Shown here: positions 34,998 to 43,466 of the stretch, one piece after another | Layout of the letters: each line of letters starts with the position of its first letter | Position numbering within the stretch: the first letter of the stretch is position 1 | Assembly: GCA_963714145.1 (NCBI GenBank) | Contig: OY970235.1 | Span: forward strand, 7,006,001 to 7,070,000 | Source of the DNA: JBBWZH01 sp035544115 | Lineage (GTDB): Bacteria; Actinomycetota; Actinomycetes; Mycobacteriales; CADCTP01 | DNA: 64,000 nt | Direction of reading: 5' to 3' | Notes under the pieces: model-generated | The model's database searches: none | Told to the model about the DNA's origin: nothing | What the model saw: only the letters and a program-made list of their open reading frames with translations | Program-made: the position numbers and the translations under genes

Positions 34998-36011
34998 ATG
35001 TCGACAGCACGCGGGCCGGGTTGGCGGATCTGGGCGCTGATCACCGTCGCCGTGTTCGCGCTCGGCGCCGCGGTCGTCACCCTCGTGGTCCGGGCCGGCG
35101 CCGACGGACCCGCCGCGAGCCTCGCCACCCGGTTCCCGGCCCGCTCGGTGGCGTTCAGCCCGGACGGCCGGACGCTCATCGTCGGCGAGGGCGACGGCTT
35201 CGACGGCCAGGTCAGCGTCTGGGATGTCGCCGGCCGGCGGCAACTGGCCACGCTCGGCAAGGATGCCGCGGTCTACGGGGTCGCGCTCAGCCCGGACGGG
35301 CGGACGGTGGCCGCCGCCACCAATCCGACCACCGGCCGGGACGGCCGGATCGCCCGCTGGGACCTGGCCAGCCGGCAGCCGGTCGCCGCCCTGGCCGCGG
35401 CCGCCGACATCCTCTACGCGGTGGCGTTCAGCCCGGACGGCCGGACCCTCGCGGTCGGTGGCTCGGACGGCACCACGCTCTGGGAGCTGCGGACCGGCCG
35501 CCCCGGCCGGCTCGGCCCGGCCGGCTACGACCAGACCGTGGCGGTCGCGTTCTCCCCCGACGGCCGGGCCCTGGCCACCGGCCGCACGTCCGGCCGGACC
35601 GGGGACGTGCAGCTCTGGGACGTCGCCAGCCGGCGGCAGACCAGGCTGGCCGGCGACGACCGGTCCGCCGTGCCGGCGGTGGCGTTCAGCCCGGACGGCC
35701 GGACCCTCGCCACCGGCACGGACAACGGCGGCACCATCCTCTACGACGCGCACACCGCCCGGCCGCTGGCCACCCTGACCGCCGGCACCGCCCCGGTCGC
35801 GGCGCTGGCGTACAGCCCGGACGGGCGGACCCTGGCCACCGGCAGCACCGACGGCAGCACCCGGCTCTGGGACGTTGCGGCCCGCCGGGCCGGCACCACC
35901 TGGAAGCAGCACCCCGGGGTGGTGGCGGTGGCGTTCAGCCCGGACGGCCGGACCGTGGCCACCGGCAGCACCCAGGACGGCGTCCGGTTGTGGACGGTGC
36001 CGGCCGGCTAG
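34998..36011 (+). CDS. membrane-anchored WD40 repeat protein
   Basis: 337 residues from ATG 34998. One N-terminal membrane helix (about 12-34) is followed by seven WD-like blades, each with an almost invariant (V/A)AxSPDGRT turn and a W/LWD ending (SVWDVAG, ARWDLAS, TLWELRT, QLWDVAS, LYDAHT, RLWDVAA, RLWTVPA). Seven blades make one closed propeller, predicted outside the membrane. No enzyme or kinase domain is attached. The DNA encoding the repeat turns is nearly identical between blades. APC permease follows after nine bases, so the two are probably co-transcribed. In the 256 bp before this gene only degenerate GCAGGCCCGGCCCGAC-like repeats are visible. Confidence 0.88.
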   Translation: MSTARGPGWRIWALITVAVFALGAAVVTLVVRAGADGPAASLATRFPARSVAFSPDGRTLIVGEGDGFDGQVSVWDVAGRRQLATLGKDAAVYGVALSPDGRTVAAATNPTTGRDGRIARWDLASRQPVAALAAAADILYAVAFSPDGRTLAVGGSDGTTLWELRTGRPGRLGPAGYDQTVAVAFSPDGRALATGRTSGRTGDVQLWDVASRRQTRLAGDDRSAVPAVAFSPDGRTLATGTDNGGTILYDAHTARPLATLTAGTAPVAALAYSPDGRTLATGSTDGSTRLWDVAARRAGTTWKQHPGVVAVAFSPDGRTVATGSTQDGVRLWTVPAG

Positions 36012-36020
36012 CGTCGGCCC

Positions 36021-37280
36021 GTGGCGGAGCAGCTGGCCCGGCGGCTGGGTACCGGGGACGCGGTGATCATCGGGCTGGGCTCGATGATCGGCGCCGGGGT
36101 GTTCGCCGCGTTCGGGCCGGCGGCGCGGGCCGCCGGCAGCGGGCTGCTGATCGGGCTGCTGATCGCGGCCGTGGTGGCGTACTGCAACGCGGTCGCCTCG
36201 GCGCAGCTGGCCGCCGCGTACCCGACGTCCGGCGGCACCTACGTCTACGGCCGGGAGCGGCTGGGCGAATGGTGGGGGTTCGCCGCCGGCTGGGGTTTCG
36301 TAGTCGGCAAGACCGCGTCCTGCGCGGCGATGGCGCTGACCTTCGCCAGCTACCTGCCCGGCGCGGGATGGCCGCTGCGGCTGATCGCGGTGGCGGCGGT
36401 GCTGGCACTGGCCGGGCTGAACCAGCGCGGCGTGACCCGGACCGCGCTGCTCACCCGGATCCTGGTCGCGGCCAGCCTGACCGCGCTGGCGGTACTGGTC
36501 GCCGGCATCTGGATCGGCGGCGGGAGACGCGCCGGCAACCTGGGCGGGCTCGGCGTGGGCGGCCCGTACGGCGTGCTGCAATCGGCCGGGCTGCTGTTCT
36601 TCGCGTTCGCCGGGTACGCCCGGATCGCCACGATGGGCGAGGAGGTGCGCGACCCGCGGCGGACGATCCCGCGGGCGATCCCGGCCGCGCTGCTGCTCGC
36701 GGTGGCCGTCTACCTGGTGGTCGGCGTCTCCGCGCTGCTGGCCGCCGGGCCGCGGGTGCTCGCCGCCAGCCCGGCGCCGCTGACCGCGGCGGTGCAGGCG
36801 GCCGGGGCCGGTGCGCTCGCCCCGGTGGTCCGGGTCGGCGCCGCGGTGGCCAGCCTGGGCGCGCTGCTGGCGTTGATCGCCGGCGTCGGCCGGACCTCGC
36901 TGGCGATGGCCCGCAACCGCGACCTGCCGGGCTGGCTGGCCGCCGTGCACCCGCGGCACCGGGTGCCGCACCACGCCGAGACCGCGCTCGCGGTCGTGGT
37001 CAGCGGGTTGGTGCTCGCCGCCGACCTGCGCGCCGCGATCGGCTTCTCCTCGTTCGGCGTGCTCTGCTACTACGCGATCACGAACGCCGCCGCGTTCACC
37101 CAGCCGGCCGCCGACCGGCGCTGGCCACGCGCGCTGAACATCCTCGGCCTGGCCGGCTGCGTCGCCCTGGTGGTCACCCTGCCACCCACCTCGGTACTGG
37201 CCGGCGTCGTCGTGCTCGCCATCGGCCTGACCGGCCGACTCCTGCTGCGGGCCCGCCGGCGGGCTGCGCCGGCCGGCTGA
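36021..37280 (+). CDS. APC superfamily amino acid permease
   Basis: 419 residues from GTG 36021. About twelve membrane helices. The first helix carries the APC signature (IIGLGSMIGAGVFAAFGPAA), followed by YPTSGGTYVYGRERLGEWWG, the region before helix 3 that is conserved in basic-amino-acid and polyamine permeases. FAGYARIATMGEEVRDPRRTIPRAI matches the APC loop after helix 6 (only part is quoted as evidence of family). It should import or exchange amino acids or amines. It starts nine bases after the WD40 gene. Confidence 0.92.
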   Translation: MAEQLARRLGTGDAVIIGLGSMIGAGVFAAFGPAARAAGSGLLIGLLIAAVVAYCNAVASAQLAAAYPTSGGTYVYGRERLGEWWGFAAGWGFVVGKTASCAAMALTFASYLPGAGWPLRLIAVAAVLALAGLNQRGVTRTALLTRILVAASLTALAVLVAGIWIGGGRRAGNLGGLGVGGPYGVLQSAGLLFFAFAGYARIATMGEEVRDPRRTIPRAIPAALLLAVAVYLVVGVSALLAAGPRVLAASPAPLTAAVQAAGAGALAPVVRVGAAVASLGALLALIAGVGRTSLAMARNRDLPGWLAAVHPRHRVPHHAETALAVVVSGLVLAADLRAAIGFSSFGVLCYYAITNAAAFTQPAADRRWPRALNILGLAGCVALVVTLPPTSVLAGVVVLAIGLTGRLLLRARRRAAPAG

Positions 37281-37287
37281 CCGCACC

Positions 37288-37300
37288 GTCCACAGTGGAC
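37288..37300. repeat. 13-bp palindrome GTCCACAGTGGAC
   Basis: A perfect copy seven bases after the permease stop codon, in a 244-bp gap before the peptidase gene. In this position it could act as a short hairpin terminator or a protein-binding site. Confidence 0.6.
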
Positions 37301-37524
37301 CCGGAAGCGCCACCCGGGAGCCCACCCGGACCTGCCGGTCGGCCGGGTGCCGCCGGGTGCCGCCGCGCCGGGTCGGCGGGCCGGACCTGGCGGTCTTGCG
37401 CTGGCAGCGGAAGTGATGCCTGGGTGGACGGTAGCTGGCACGCTGTATCTGCTCACGCAGCGCGGCCGGGCCGTGGCTGCTGGGCGCCGACGCGATAGCG
37501 AGAGTGCAGAGGAGCGGCACTGTT

Positions 37525-39600
37525 ATGACTGGCCCGCGGCCGCCGATTGCGAAGATCGTCCCGACCGAGCGCACCCACCACGGCGACACGGTGACCGATC
37601 CGTACGCCTGGCTGCGGGTCAAGGAGGACCCCGACACGATCGCGTACCTGACCGCGGAGAACGAGTACACCGAGGCGGCCACGGCCGACCAGGCCGGGCT
37701 GCGCGACCAGGTGTACGGCGAGATCACGGCGCGGACCCAGCAGACCGACCTGTCGGTGCCGGCCCGGCACGGCGGGTTCTGGTACTACCGGCGCACCGTC
37801 GAGGGCAGGCAGTACGGCATCCAGTGCCGGCGCCCGGTGGCCGCCGGCGAGGTCGACCCGCCGAGCACCGGCGACGGCGCCCCGCTGGACGGCGAGCAGA
37901 TCCTGCTGGACGGCAACGTGCTGGCCGGCGACAGCGAGTTCCTCTCGCTCGGCACCTTCGACGTCAGCCCGGACGGCCGGCTGCTGGCGTACTCGACGGA
38001 CTTCGCCGGCGCCGAGCGGTTCACCCTGCGGATCAAGAACCTGGACACCGGAGAGGTGCTCCCGGACGAGGTGCCGGGCACGTTCTACGGCTCGGCCTGG
38101 TCGGCGGACGGCTCGGTGCTGTTCTACCTGACCGTGGACGAGGCGTGGCGGCCGCACCGGGTCTGGCGGCACGTGGTCGGCACCCCGGCCAGCGCCGACG
38201 AGGTGGTGTTCGAGGAGCCGGACGAGCGGTTCTGGGTCGGCGTCGAGCTGACCCGGTCGGAGCGGTTCGTCCTGATCGACGCCCGCAGCAAGATCACCAC
38301 CGAGGTCCGGTACATCCCGGCCGACCAGCCGCTGACCGGGCCGGCGCTGATCGCCACCCGCCGGGACGGGGTCGAGTACAGCGTCGAGCACCAGGCCGAC
38401 CGGTTCCTGATCCTGCACAACGACGGCGCCGAGGACTTCGCGCTGGCGTCCACCCCGGACTCCGCACCGGGCGAGTGGGCGCCGGTGCTGCCGCACCAGC
38501 CGGGGGTCCGGCTGATGCGGGTGACCGCGCTGGCCGGGCACCTCGTCGTCAGCCTGCGCCGGGACGGGCTGACCGGGCTGCGGGTGCTGCCGCAGGACGG
38601 TCGCGCCCCGTACGACCTGTCCTTCCCGGAGCCGATCTACACGGTCAGCGCGGACGCCAACCCGGCGTACGACACGGCCCGGTTCCGGTTGCGCTACACC
38701 TCGCTGGTCACCCCCGACTCGGTCTACGACTGCGACCTGGACACCGGCGAACTGCTGCTGCGCAAGCAGACCCCGGTGCTGGGCGGGTACGACCCGGGCG
38801 AGTTCGAGCAGCACCGCGAGTTCGCCACCGCGGCGGACGGCACCCGGGTGCCGATCTCGCTGGTCTGCCGGCGCGGCACCGCGCGGGACGGCTCGGCCCG
38901 CTGCCTGCTGTACGGCTACGGCTCGTACGAGTCGTCGCAGGACCCGCGGTTCTCCATCCCCCGGCTCTCGCTGCTGGATCGCGACATCGTCTACGCGATA
39001 GCCCACATCCGCGGCGGCGGCGAACTGGGCCGGCACTGGTACCTGGACGGCAAGCTGCTGTCCAAGATGAACACGTTCACCGACTTCGTCGCCTGCGCCG
39101 ACCACCTGGCCAAGAGCGGCTGGACCAGCCCGGAACGCCTGGTCGCCCGCGGCGGCTCGGCCGGCGGCCTGCTGATGGGCGCGACGGCCAACCTCGCCCC
39201 GGACGCGTTCGCCGGCATCGTCGCCCAGGTGCCGTTCGTGGACGCGCTGAACTCGATCCTGGACCCGTCGCTGCCGCTGACCGTCACCGAATGGGAGGAG
39301 TGGGGCGACCCGCTGCACGACCCCGAGGTGTACGCGTACATGAAGTCGTACACGCCGTACGAGAACGTGGCCGCCCGGCGGTACCCGGCCATCCTCGCGA
39401 TGTGCGGCCTCAACGACACCCGGGTGCTCTACCACGAGGCGGCGAAGTGGGTCGCCCGGCTGCGCGCCACCACCCCGGAGACCCCGGTGCTGCTGAAGAC
39501 CGAGATGGCCAGCGGCCACGGCGGCCCCAGCGGGATCTACGACGCCTGGCGCAACGAATCCTTCGTCCTGGCCTGGATCGTCACCCACCTGACCCGCTGA
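37525..39600 (+). CDS. prolyl oligopeptidase family serine peptidase (oligopeptidase B-like)
   Basis: 691 residues from ATG 37525, preceded by AGAGGAGCGG. The N-terminal S9A propeller domain (about 70-410) begins after ERTHHGDTVTDPYAWL, typical of oligopeptidase B. The alpha/beta hydrolase domain (about 430-690) holds the catalytic Ser545 in RGGSAGGLLMG, Asp in CGLNDTRVLYHEA and His in SGHGGPSG. No signal peptide, so cytosolic. It cleaves short peptides, in oligopeptidase B after basic residues. The gene stands alone with a strong convergent hairpin after its stop. Confidence 0.95.
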   Translation: MTGPRPPIAKIVPTERTHHGDTVTDPYAWLRVKEDPDTIAYLTAENEYTEAATADQAGLRDQVYGEITARTQQTDLSVPARHGGFWYYRRTVEGRQYGIQCRRPVAAGEVDPPSTGDGAPLDGEQILLDGNVLAGDSEFLSLGTFDVSPDGRLLAYSTDFAGAERFTLRIKNLDTGEVLPDEVPGTFYGSAWSADGSVLFYLTVDEAWRPHRVWRHVVGTPASADEVVFEEPDERFWVGVELTRSERFVLIDARSKITTEVRYIPADQPLTGPALIATRRDGVEYSVEHQADRFLILHNDGAEDFALASTPDSAPGEWAPVLPHQPGVRLMRVTALAGHLVVSLRRDGLTGLRVLPQDGRAPYDLSFPEPIYTVSADANPAYDTARFRLRYTSLVTPDSVYDCDLDTGELLLRKQTPVLGGYDPGEFEQHREFATAADGTRVPISLVCRRGTARDGSARCLLYGYGSYESSQDPRFSIPRLSLLDRDIVYAIAHIRGGGELGRHWYLDGKLLSKMNTFTDFVACADHLAKSGWTSPERLVARGGSAGGLLMGATANLAPDAFAGIVAQVPFVDALNSILDPSLPLTVTEWEEWGDPLHDPEVYAYMKSYTPYENVAARRYPAILAMCGLNDTRVLYHEAAKWVARLRATTPETPVLLKTEMASGHGGPSGIYDAWRNESFVLAWIVTHLTR

Positions 39601-39611
39601 CCCCGCCAGGT

Positions 39612-39639
39612 CCGCGGCGGCGCTCGCCGGCCGCCGCGG
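39612..39639. terminator. convergent hairpin terminator
   Basis: CCGCGGCGGC and GCCGCCGCGG form a perfect 10-bp stem with an 8-base loop, eleven bases after the peptidase stop and just before the stop of the opposing small gene at 39651. Confidence 0.6.
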
Positions 39640-39650
39640 CGGCGCGCGGG

Positions 39651-39932
39651 TCAGGGGTGGCCGAGGCGGTTGGCGAGCCAACGGCGGGCGGCGGCGAGGC
39701 GGCCGGGTCTGGGGCCGGTCAACTGCTCCAGCGGCCGGCCGGCGAGCCGGATCAGGGTGTCCGCGTGCGCGTTCACGATGCGGCCGTTGGACCAGACGAT
39801 CCGCACCTGGGCCCGGATCACCTCGCGGTAGACCGCCGCCACGATCAGGCCGCTGGCGCCGATGTCGCCCTCGCAGACCAACCAGGCCGGCACCGGCACG
39901 ATCCCCTTCTCGTCCACGGCTGGCCGGCTCAC
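39651..39932 (-). CDS. small conserved-looking protein, third gene of a micro-operon
   Basis: 93 residues from GTG 39930-39932, which overlaps the upstream stop as GTGA. The sequence VPAWLVCEGDIGASGLIVAA followed by VYREVIRAQVRIVWSNGRIV has alternating hydrophobic strands like a small beta-barrel or sandwich, then a basic C-terminal helix (RRWLANRLGHP). No known family recognised. The overlapping start and stop and the high third-position GC of this frame support it as a real gene translated with the two zinc-ribbon-like genes before it. Confidence 0.7.
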   Translation of the reverse strand: MSRPAVDEKGIVPVPAWLVCEGDIGASGLIVAAVYREVIRAQVRIVWSNGRIVNAHADTLIRLAGRPLEQLTGPRPGRLAAARRWLANRLGHP

Positions 39933-40102
39933 CGGACGCCGGCCCGGTAGTAGACGGCCGCGTACCAGCGCAGCAGTTCGGCCACCGCCAGGTCGGTCTG
40001 CCAGCAGCCCCCGCAGTGCACGCAATCGACCTGGGGGCGGCCGTCGCCGATCTCCAGCCGGAACCCACATCGCGGGCAGTGCACGCCCGCCCGCCTGATC
40101 AT
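39929..40102 (-). CDS. 57-residue zinc-ribbon-like protein
   Basis: Starts at ATG 40100-40102, overlapping the previous stop as ATGA. Two Cys pairs, CPRCGF and CVHCGGC, about 17 residues apart form a probable zinc ribbon. The C-terminal half is one amphipathic helix (TDLAVAELLRWYAAVYYRAG). This size and architecture suit a small nucleic-acid- or protein-binding module. Not recognised as a named family. Tight overlaps on both sides show that it belongs to a three-gene unit. Confidence 0.72.
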   Translation of the reverse strand: MIRRAGVHCPRCGFRLEIGDGRPQVDCVHCGGCWQTDLAVAELLRWYAAVYYRAGVR

Positions 40103-40293
40103 CGCTCCGGCGGGCGGTAGCCGCACACCGGGCAGCACAGCGCGTCACCAACGTCCCAAGCCAGTGGGTTGCGGTCCTCTGGACACACGGAGGGTGACAG
40201 ACACTCGCCTTCGACCGGCCACCGGTCGACTGCCCGTTCCTGCTGCTCGGTGGGCCGCCCGCGCCTACTAGTTACAACCTCCCAGCTAACCAT
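40099..40293 (-). CDS. 64-residue Cys-rich protein, first gene of the micro-operon
   Basis: ATG 40291-40293 is the most likely start; an in-frame TTG at 40314 would add seven residues. The C-terminus carries CLSPSVC and CCPVCGYRPPER, Cys pairs compatible with a small zinc finger, after a charged N-terminus. Without a visible Shine-Dalgarno, it may be read from a leaderless or weak start. An AT-rich promoter-like region lies just upstream. Function unknown. Confidence 0.65.
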   Translation of the reverse strand: MVSWEVVTSRRGRPTEQQERAVDRWPVEGECLSPSVCPEDRNPLAWDVGDALCCPVCGYRPPER

Positions 40294-40319
40294 GCGCGGA
40301 AGGTAGCCAAGCAATCGGC

Positions 40320-40372
40320 GCGTGTAGTATCACCCTTGTGTCAACATTTGGCAACGCATAGTAATCGAATCC
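40320..40372 (-). promoter_or_regulatory. AT-rich promoter region of the small-protein operon
   Basis: This patch is strikingly AT-rich. On the minus strand TTGACA (40344-40339) is followed by CAAGGGTGATACTACACG. GATACT or TACTAC could be a -10, but the spacing of about nine bases is too short for a standard sigma-70 promoter. It may therefore hold an operator, or the -10 may pair with another -35. Confidence 0.4.
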
Positions 40373-40390
40373 GGCCGGCAGCGCCGCCGG

Positions 40391-41890
40391 TCAGCCGCCC
40401 GAAGCCCGCCCGGCGGCCCGTTCAGCGACCGGCCCGGCGGCCCGGGCCGGGAGCCGGGTGAACCGGATGCCGGCGTCGGTGAGCGGCCCGTGCCGCAGCA
40501 GGTACGAGTCCCGCGGGTAGTTCTGGTAGAGCCGCCACGGCGCGCGGGCACCCTGCTTCGGCAGCGCGTCGAGGCTGCGCCGCACGTACCCGGACTGCAG
40601 GTCGAGCATCGGTACCAGCCGGCCGGACGGCGGGGCCACCGGGGTGCAGACCTGGTAGCCGGTGCGGTCCAGGTGGTTGATCAGGCGGGTGACGTACTCG
40701 CAGACCAGATCGCACTTCAGCGTCCACGAGGCGTTGGTGTAGCCGATCGCGAGCGCGAAGTTCGGCACCCCGGACAGCATCATGCCCTTGTACATGACGG
40801 TGCTGGCCAGGTCGACGGCCGCGCCGTCGACGGTGAGCGTGAGGCCGCCGATCGGCAGCAGGTTCAGCCCGGTGGCGGTGACGATCACGTCGGCCGGCAG
40901 TTCGACCCCGGAGGCGAGCCGGACCCCGTCCGCGGTGAACGACTCGATCGAGTCGGTGACCATCGCGGCCCGGCCGGACTTGATCGCCTTGAACAGGTCG
41001 CCGTCCGGGACGAAGCAGAGCCGCTGGTCCCACGGGTTGTAGCGGGGCGCGAAGTGGGTGTCGACGGGATAGCCGGCCGGCAGCCGCGCGGCGGCGCCCT
41101 TGCGCAGCAGGGCCTTCATGAGTCCCGGCGCGCGCCGGCTGAGCTGGAAGATGAGCATCGCGATCAGCACGTTCTTCCAGCGCACGAGCGGGTACGCCAG
41201 CCGCGCCGGCAGCCGCCGGAGCAGGTCCGCGATCGGGTCGGTGGACGGCAGCGACAGCACGTAGCTCGGCGAACGCTGCAGCATCGTCACCTGCCCGGCC
41301 GCCGCGGCCAGCGCCGGGACGAGCGTGACCGCGGTCGCGCCGCTGCCGATGACGACCACCCGCTTGCCGGTCCAGTCCAGGTCGGCCGGCCAGTGCTGGG
41401 GGTGCACCAGCTCGCCCCGGAACCGGTCGGCGCCGGCGAACTCCGGCGTGTAGCCCTCGTCGTAGCGGTAGTAGCCGGTGCAGGCGAACAGGAACGAGCA
41501 GGTGATGGTGACCGGCCCGCCGGGCGCCTGCACGGCCACCGTCCACCGGCCGTCGGCGCCGGACCAGGACGCGCTGACCACCCGGTGGCCGAACCGGATC
41601 AGCCGGTCCACGCCGTACTCGCGGGCGGTCTGCCGGACGTAGTCGCGGATCGACTCGCCGTCGGCGATCGCCGTCCGGTCGGTCCACGGCCGGAACCGGT
41701 AGCCGAGGGTGTGCATGTCGGAGTCGGACCGGACGCCGGGGTAGCGGAACAGGTCCCAGGTGCCGCCGATCGCGTCCCGCCCCTCCAGGATCGCCACCGT
41801 CTTGCCCGGGCAGTTCTCCTGCAGGTGGCAGGCGGCGCCGATACCGGAGAGCCCGGCGCCGACGATCAGGACGTTCACGTGATCAGGCAT
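40391..41890 (-). CDS. flavin-containing monooxygenase (FMO/Baeyer-Villiger type)
   Basis: 499 residues from ATG 41888-41890. The FAD-binding GxGxxG is VGAGLSGIGAA (about 10-20) and the NADPH site is VVVIGSGATAVTLVPAL near 190. The fingerprint FxGxxxHxxxWP is present as FRGELVHPQHWP near residue 167. GGTWDLFRYPGVRSDSDMH is typical of the EthA-like group that oxidises ketones and thio-compounds. The enzyme is soluble or membrane associated and uses NADPH and oxygen. A Gly-rich run (GGGGG) precedes the start on the mRNA. It lies upstream of the small-protein operon on the same strand but has its own spacing of 76 bp. Confidence 0.93.
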   Translation of the reverse strand: MPDHVNVLIVGAGLSGIGAACHLQENCPGKTVAILEGRDAIGGTWDLFRYPGVRSDSDMHTLGYRFRPWTDRTAIADGESIRDYVRQTAREYGVDRLIRFGHRVVSASWSGADGRWTVAVQAPGGPVTITCSFLFACTGYYRYDEGYTPEFAGADRFRGELVHPQHWPADLDWTGKRVVVIGSGATAVTLVPALAAAAGQVTMLQRSPSYVLSLPSTDPIADLLRRLPARLAYPLVRWKNVLIAMLIFQLSRRAPGLMKALLRKGAAARLPAGYPVDTHFAPRYNPWDQRLCFVPDGDLFKAIKSGRAAMVTDSIESFTADGVRLASGVELPADVIVTATGLNLLPIGGLTLTVDGAAVDLASTVMYKGMMLSGVPNFALAIGYTNASWTLKCDLVCEYVTRLINHLDRTGYQVCTPVAPPSGRLVPMLDLQSGYVRRSLDALPKQGARAPWRLYQNYPRDSYLLRHGPLTDAGIRFTRLPARAAGPVAERAAGRASGG

Positions 41891-42289
41891 GCGGCAAACC
41901 CCCAATCCCCCCGGACGCTACCAACCGGGCACCCGGACCGGGAGGATCGCAATCGCCACCCCGCCCCGGATCAGGTCGGCTGGACCGCCGCCCGATCTCG
42001 TCACATCCTGTATCGGTCAGCCCGGGACGGGTCCGGTGCACGGGGCCCGTCGCTGGGCGCGGTGCGGCGGCGGATTCTGCTCCGGGCGGCCGAAACCGGC
42101 CCCATTTCAGCGCCGCATCAGCGCCGTTCCAGCGACGCCCGAGACATTGGCCCGTGGTGCCGCGCGTGGGGGGTCGCGCGCTGGTGTCCAATTGCCCCGG
42201 TGTAGGCCGGTTCACCCGGTTCACCCGAGGGAAGCTGACCCCCGTCCGGTCGGGCGCGGGCCAGGTCGGGCGGTCGGGAGGCGGATCGG
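41891..42289. promoter_or_regulatory. 399-bp intergenic control region, FMO/SARP divergent
   Basis: No gene is visible. It contains both divergent promoters. Two adjacent 9-bp direct repeats GGTTCACCC (42209-42217, 42218-42226) lie 63 bp before the SARP start. SARPs bind direct heptamer repeats, so this could be an autoregulatory site. GGGAGGCGG near 42275 may be the ribosome binding site. Confidence 0.4.
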
Positions 42290-43345
42290 GTGACGGTGTT
42301 GCTCAGCGTGTTGGGTCCGGTCGAGCTCACCGTGGCCGGCCGGCCGGTCGATCTCGGGCCGGCCCGGCAACGCGCCGTGCTGGCCGCGCTCGCCGTGGAC
42401 GCCGGCCAGCCGGTGAGCGTGGACGCGCTGATCGACCGGGTCTGGGGCGGCGCCGCGCAACCGGGCGCCCGCAGCGGCCTGTACAGCTACCTGACCCGGC
42501 TGCGCCGGGTCTTCACCCAGGCCGGGGTGGCCGAGTCCGTGCTGCGGGTGGTCTCCCGGCCGGGCGGCTACGTGCTCGAGATCGACCCCGAACTGGTGGA
42601 CTGCTGTCGGTTCCGCCGGCTGGTCCGGTCGGATTCCACTGTGGACGACGAGGCCCGGGCGGACCGGCTGGACGCCGCGATCGGCCTCTGGCGCGGGCCG
42701 GCGCTGGCCGACCTGACCGGCGAGTGGGTGGAGCGCACCCGGCAGCTGTTCGGCCAGGAGCGGCTGGACGCGCATGTGCTGTGGGCCGGCGCGCAGCTGC
42801 GGCTCGGCCGGGTCGGCCAGGTGCTCGGCCCGCTCCGCGCGCTGCTGGACGAGTACCCGCTGGTCGAGCCGCTGGCCGCGCGACTGATCGAGGCGCTGGC
42901 CCGGGACGGCCGGGCCGCCGAGGGGCTGCGCTGGTACGCCGCCACCCGGCGGCGGCTGATCGACGAGCTGGGCACCGAGCCCGGCCCGGAGCTGCGCCGG
43001 CTGCACCAGGCCCTGCTGGCCGGCGAGCTGGAGCCGGCGCCGATGCCCGCGCTGTGGGCCACCCTCGGCATTCCCATGCCGCAGCGCCGCTGGCAACCGC
43101 CGACCCACCCGCTGCCCGACGTCCCGTCCCTGGCCGCGCTCGACGCCGCCTGGGCGCCCGTTCCCGCCGCCGTGCCGGTCGGCGGGCCGGCCGAGGCCGA
43201 CCGGGCGATCCGGCCGGCCGCGTCGTGGGCCGGTGCGCAGCGGCCCGCCGGGCCGGCTGGCGCCGCCGGGACGGGCGGTTCCGCTGCCGGGACGGGCGGT
43301 GCCCGGCCGGTCAAACACGCGCCGACCGCGCTGCCGGCTGCCTGA
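42290..43345 (+). CDS. SARP family transcriptional regulator (AfsR/DnrI-type)
   Basis: 351 residues from GTG 42290. The OmpR-type winged helix (about 1-95, LLSVLGPVELTVAGRPVDLG, then VSVDALIDRVWGG) is followed by the bacterial transcriptional activation domain (about 100-250, with LWRGPALADLTGEW and LDEYPLVEPLAARLIEALAR). The tail (250-351) is Pro/Ala/Gly-rich and disordered. SARPs activate antibiotic and other secondary-metabolite clusters by binding direct repeats. Its convergent neighbour is a RiPP-type domain protein. An imperfect palindrome copy lies inside the gene (42634-42646). Confidence 0.93.
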   Translation: MTVLLSVLGPVELTVAGRPVDLGPARQRAVLAALAVDAGQPVSVDALIDRVWGGAAQPGARSGLYSYLTRLRRVFTQAGVAESVLRVVSRPGGYVLEIDPELVDCCRFRRLVRSDSTVDDEARADRLDAAIGLWRGPALADLTGEWVERTRQLFGQERLDAHVLWAGAQLRLGRVGQVLGPLRALLDEYPLVEPLAARLIEALARDGRAAEGLRWYAATRRRLIDELGTEPGPELRRLHQALLAGELEPAPMPALWATLGIPMPQRRWQPPTHPLPDVPSLAALDAAWAPVPAAVPVGGPAEADRAIRPAASWAGAQRPAGPAGAAGTGGSAAGTGGARPVKHAPTALPAA

Positions 43346-43358
43346 CCCGAGCCGCCAC

Positions 43359-43377
43359 CCGGCCCGCCCCGGGCCGG
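43359..43377. terminator. convergent hairpin
   Basis: CCGGCCC and GGGCCGG form a 7-bp stem with a 5-base loop 14 bases after the SARP stop codon. A near-repeat CTGGCAC(G/T)GTCACGAG follows at 43377 and 43458, the second copy covering the stop of the opposite gene. Confidence 0.4.
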
Positions 43378-43466
43378 CTGGCACGGTCACGAGGCGGCCG
43401 CCGGAGTGAGCAGCGCAGGGGCCGTCCGGGGCGCCGCGGAGCGTAGGGGCCGCCGGGCTGGCACTG

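Noticed and set aside
33842..35260. A minus-strand frame with repeated AGLPGSLAGPGPAGWAG peptides
   Set aside because: It is the translation of the 64-bp tandem repeats. As 64 is not a multiple of three, each copy is read in a new frame, so conservation is of DNA, not protein.
37453..40068. An 871-codon minus-strand frame opposite the prolyl oligopeptidase
   Set aside because: It is the shadow of the peptidase gene; no domain, and the composition is that of a wrong frame.
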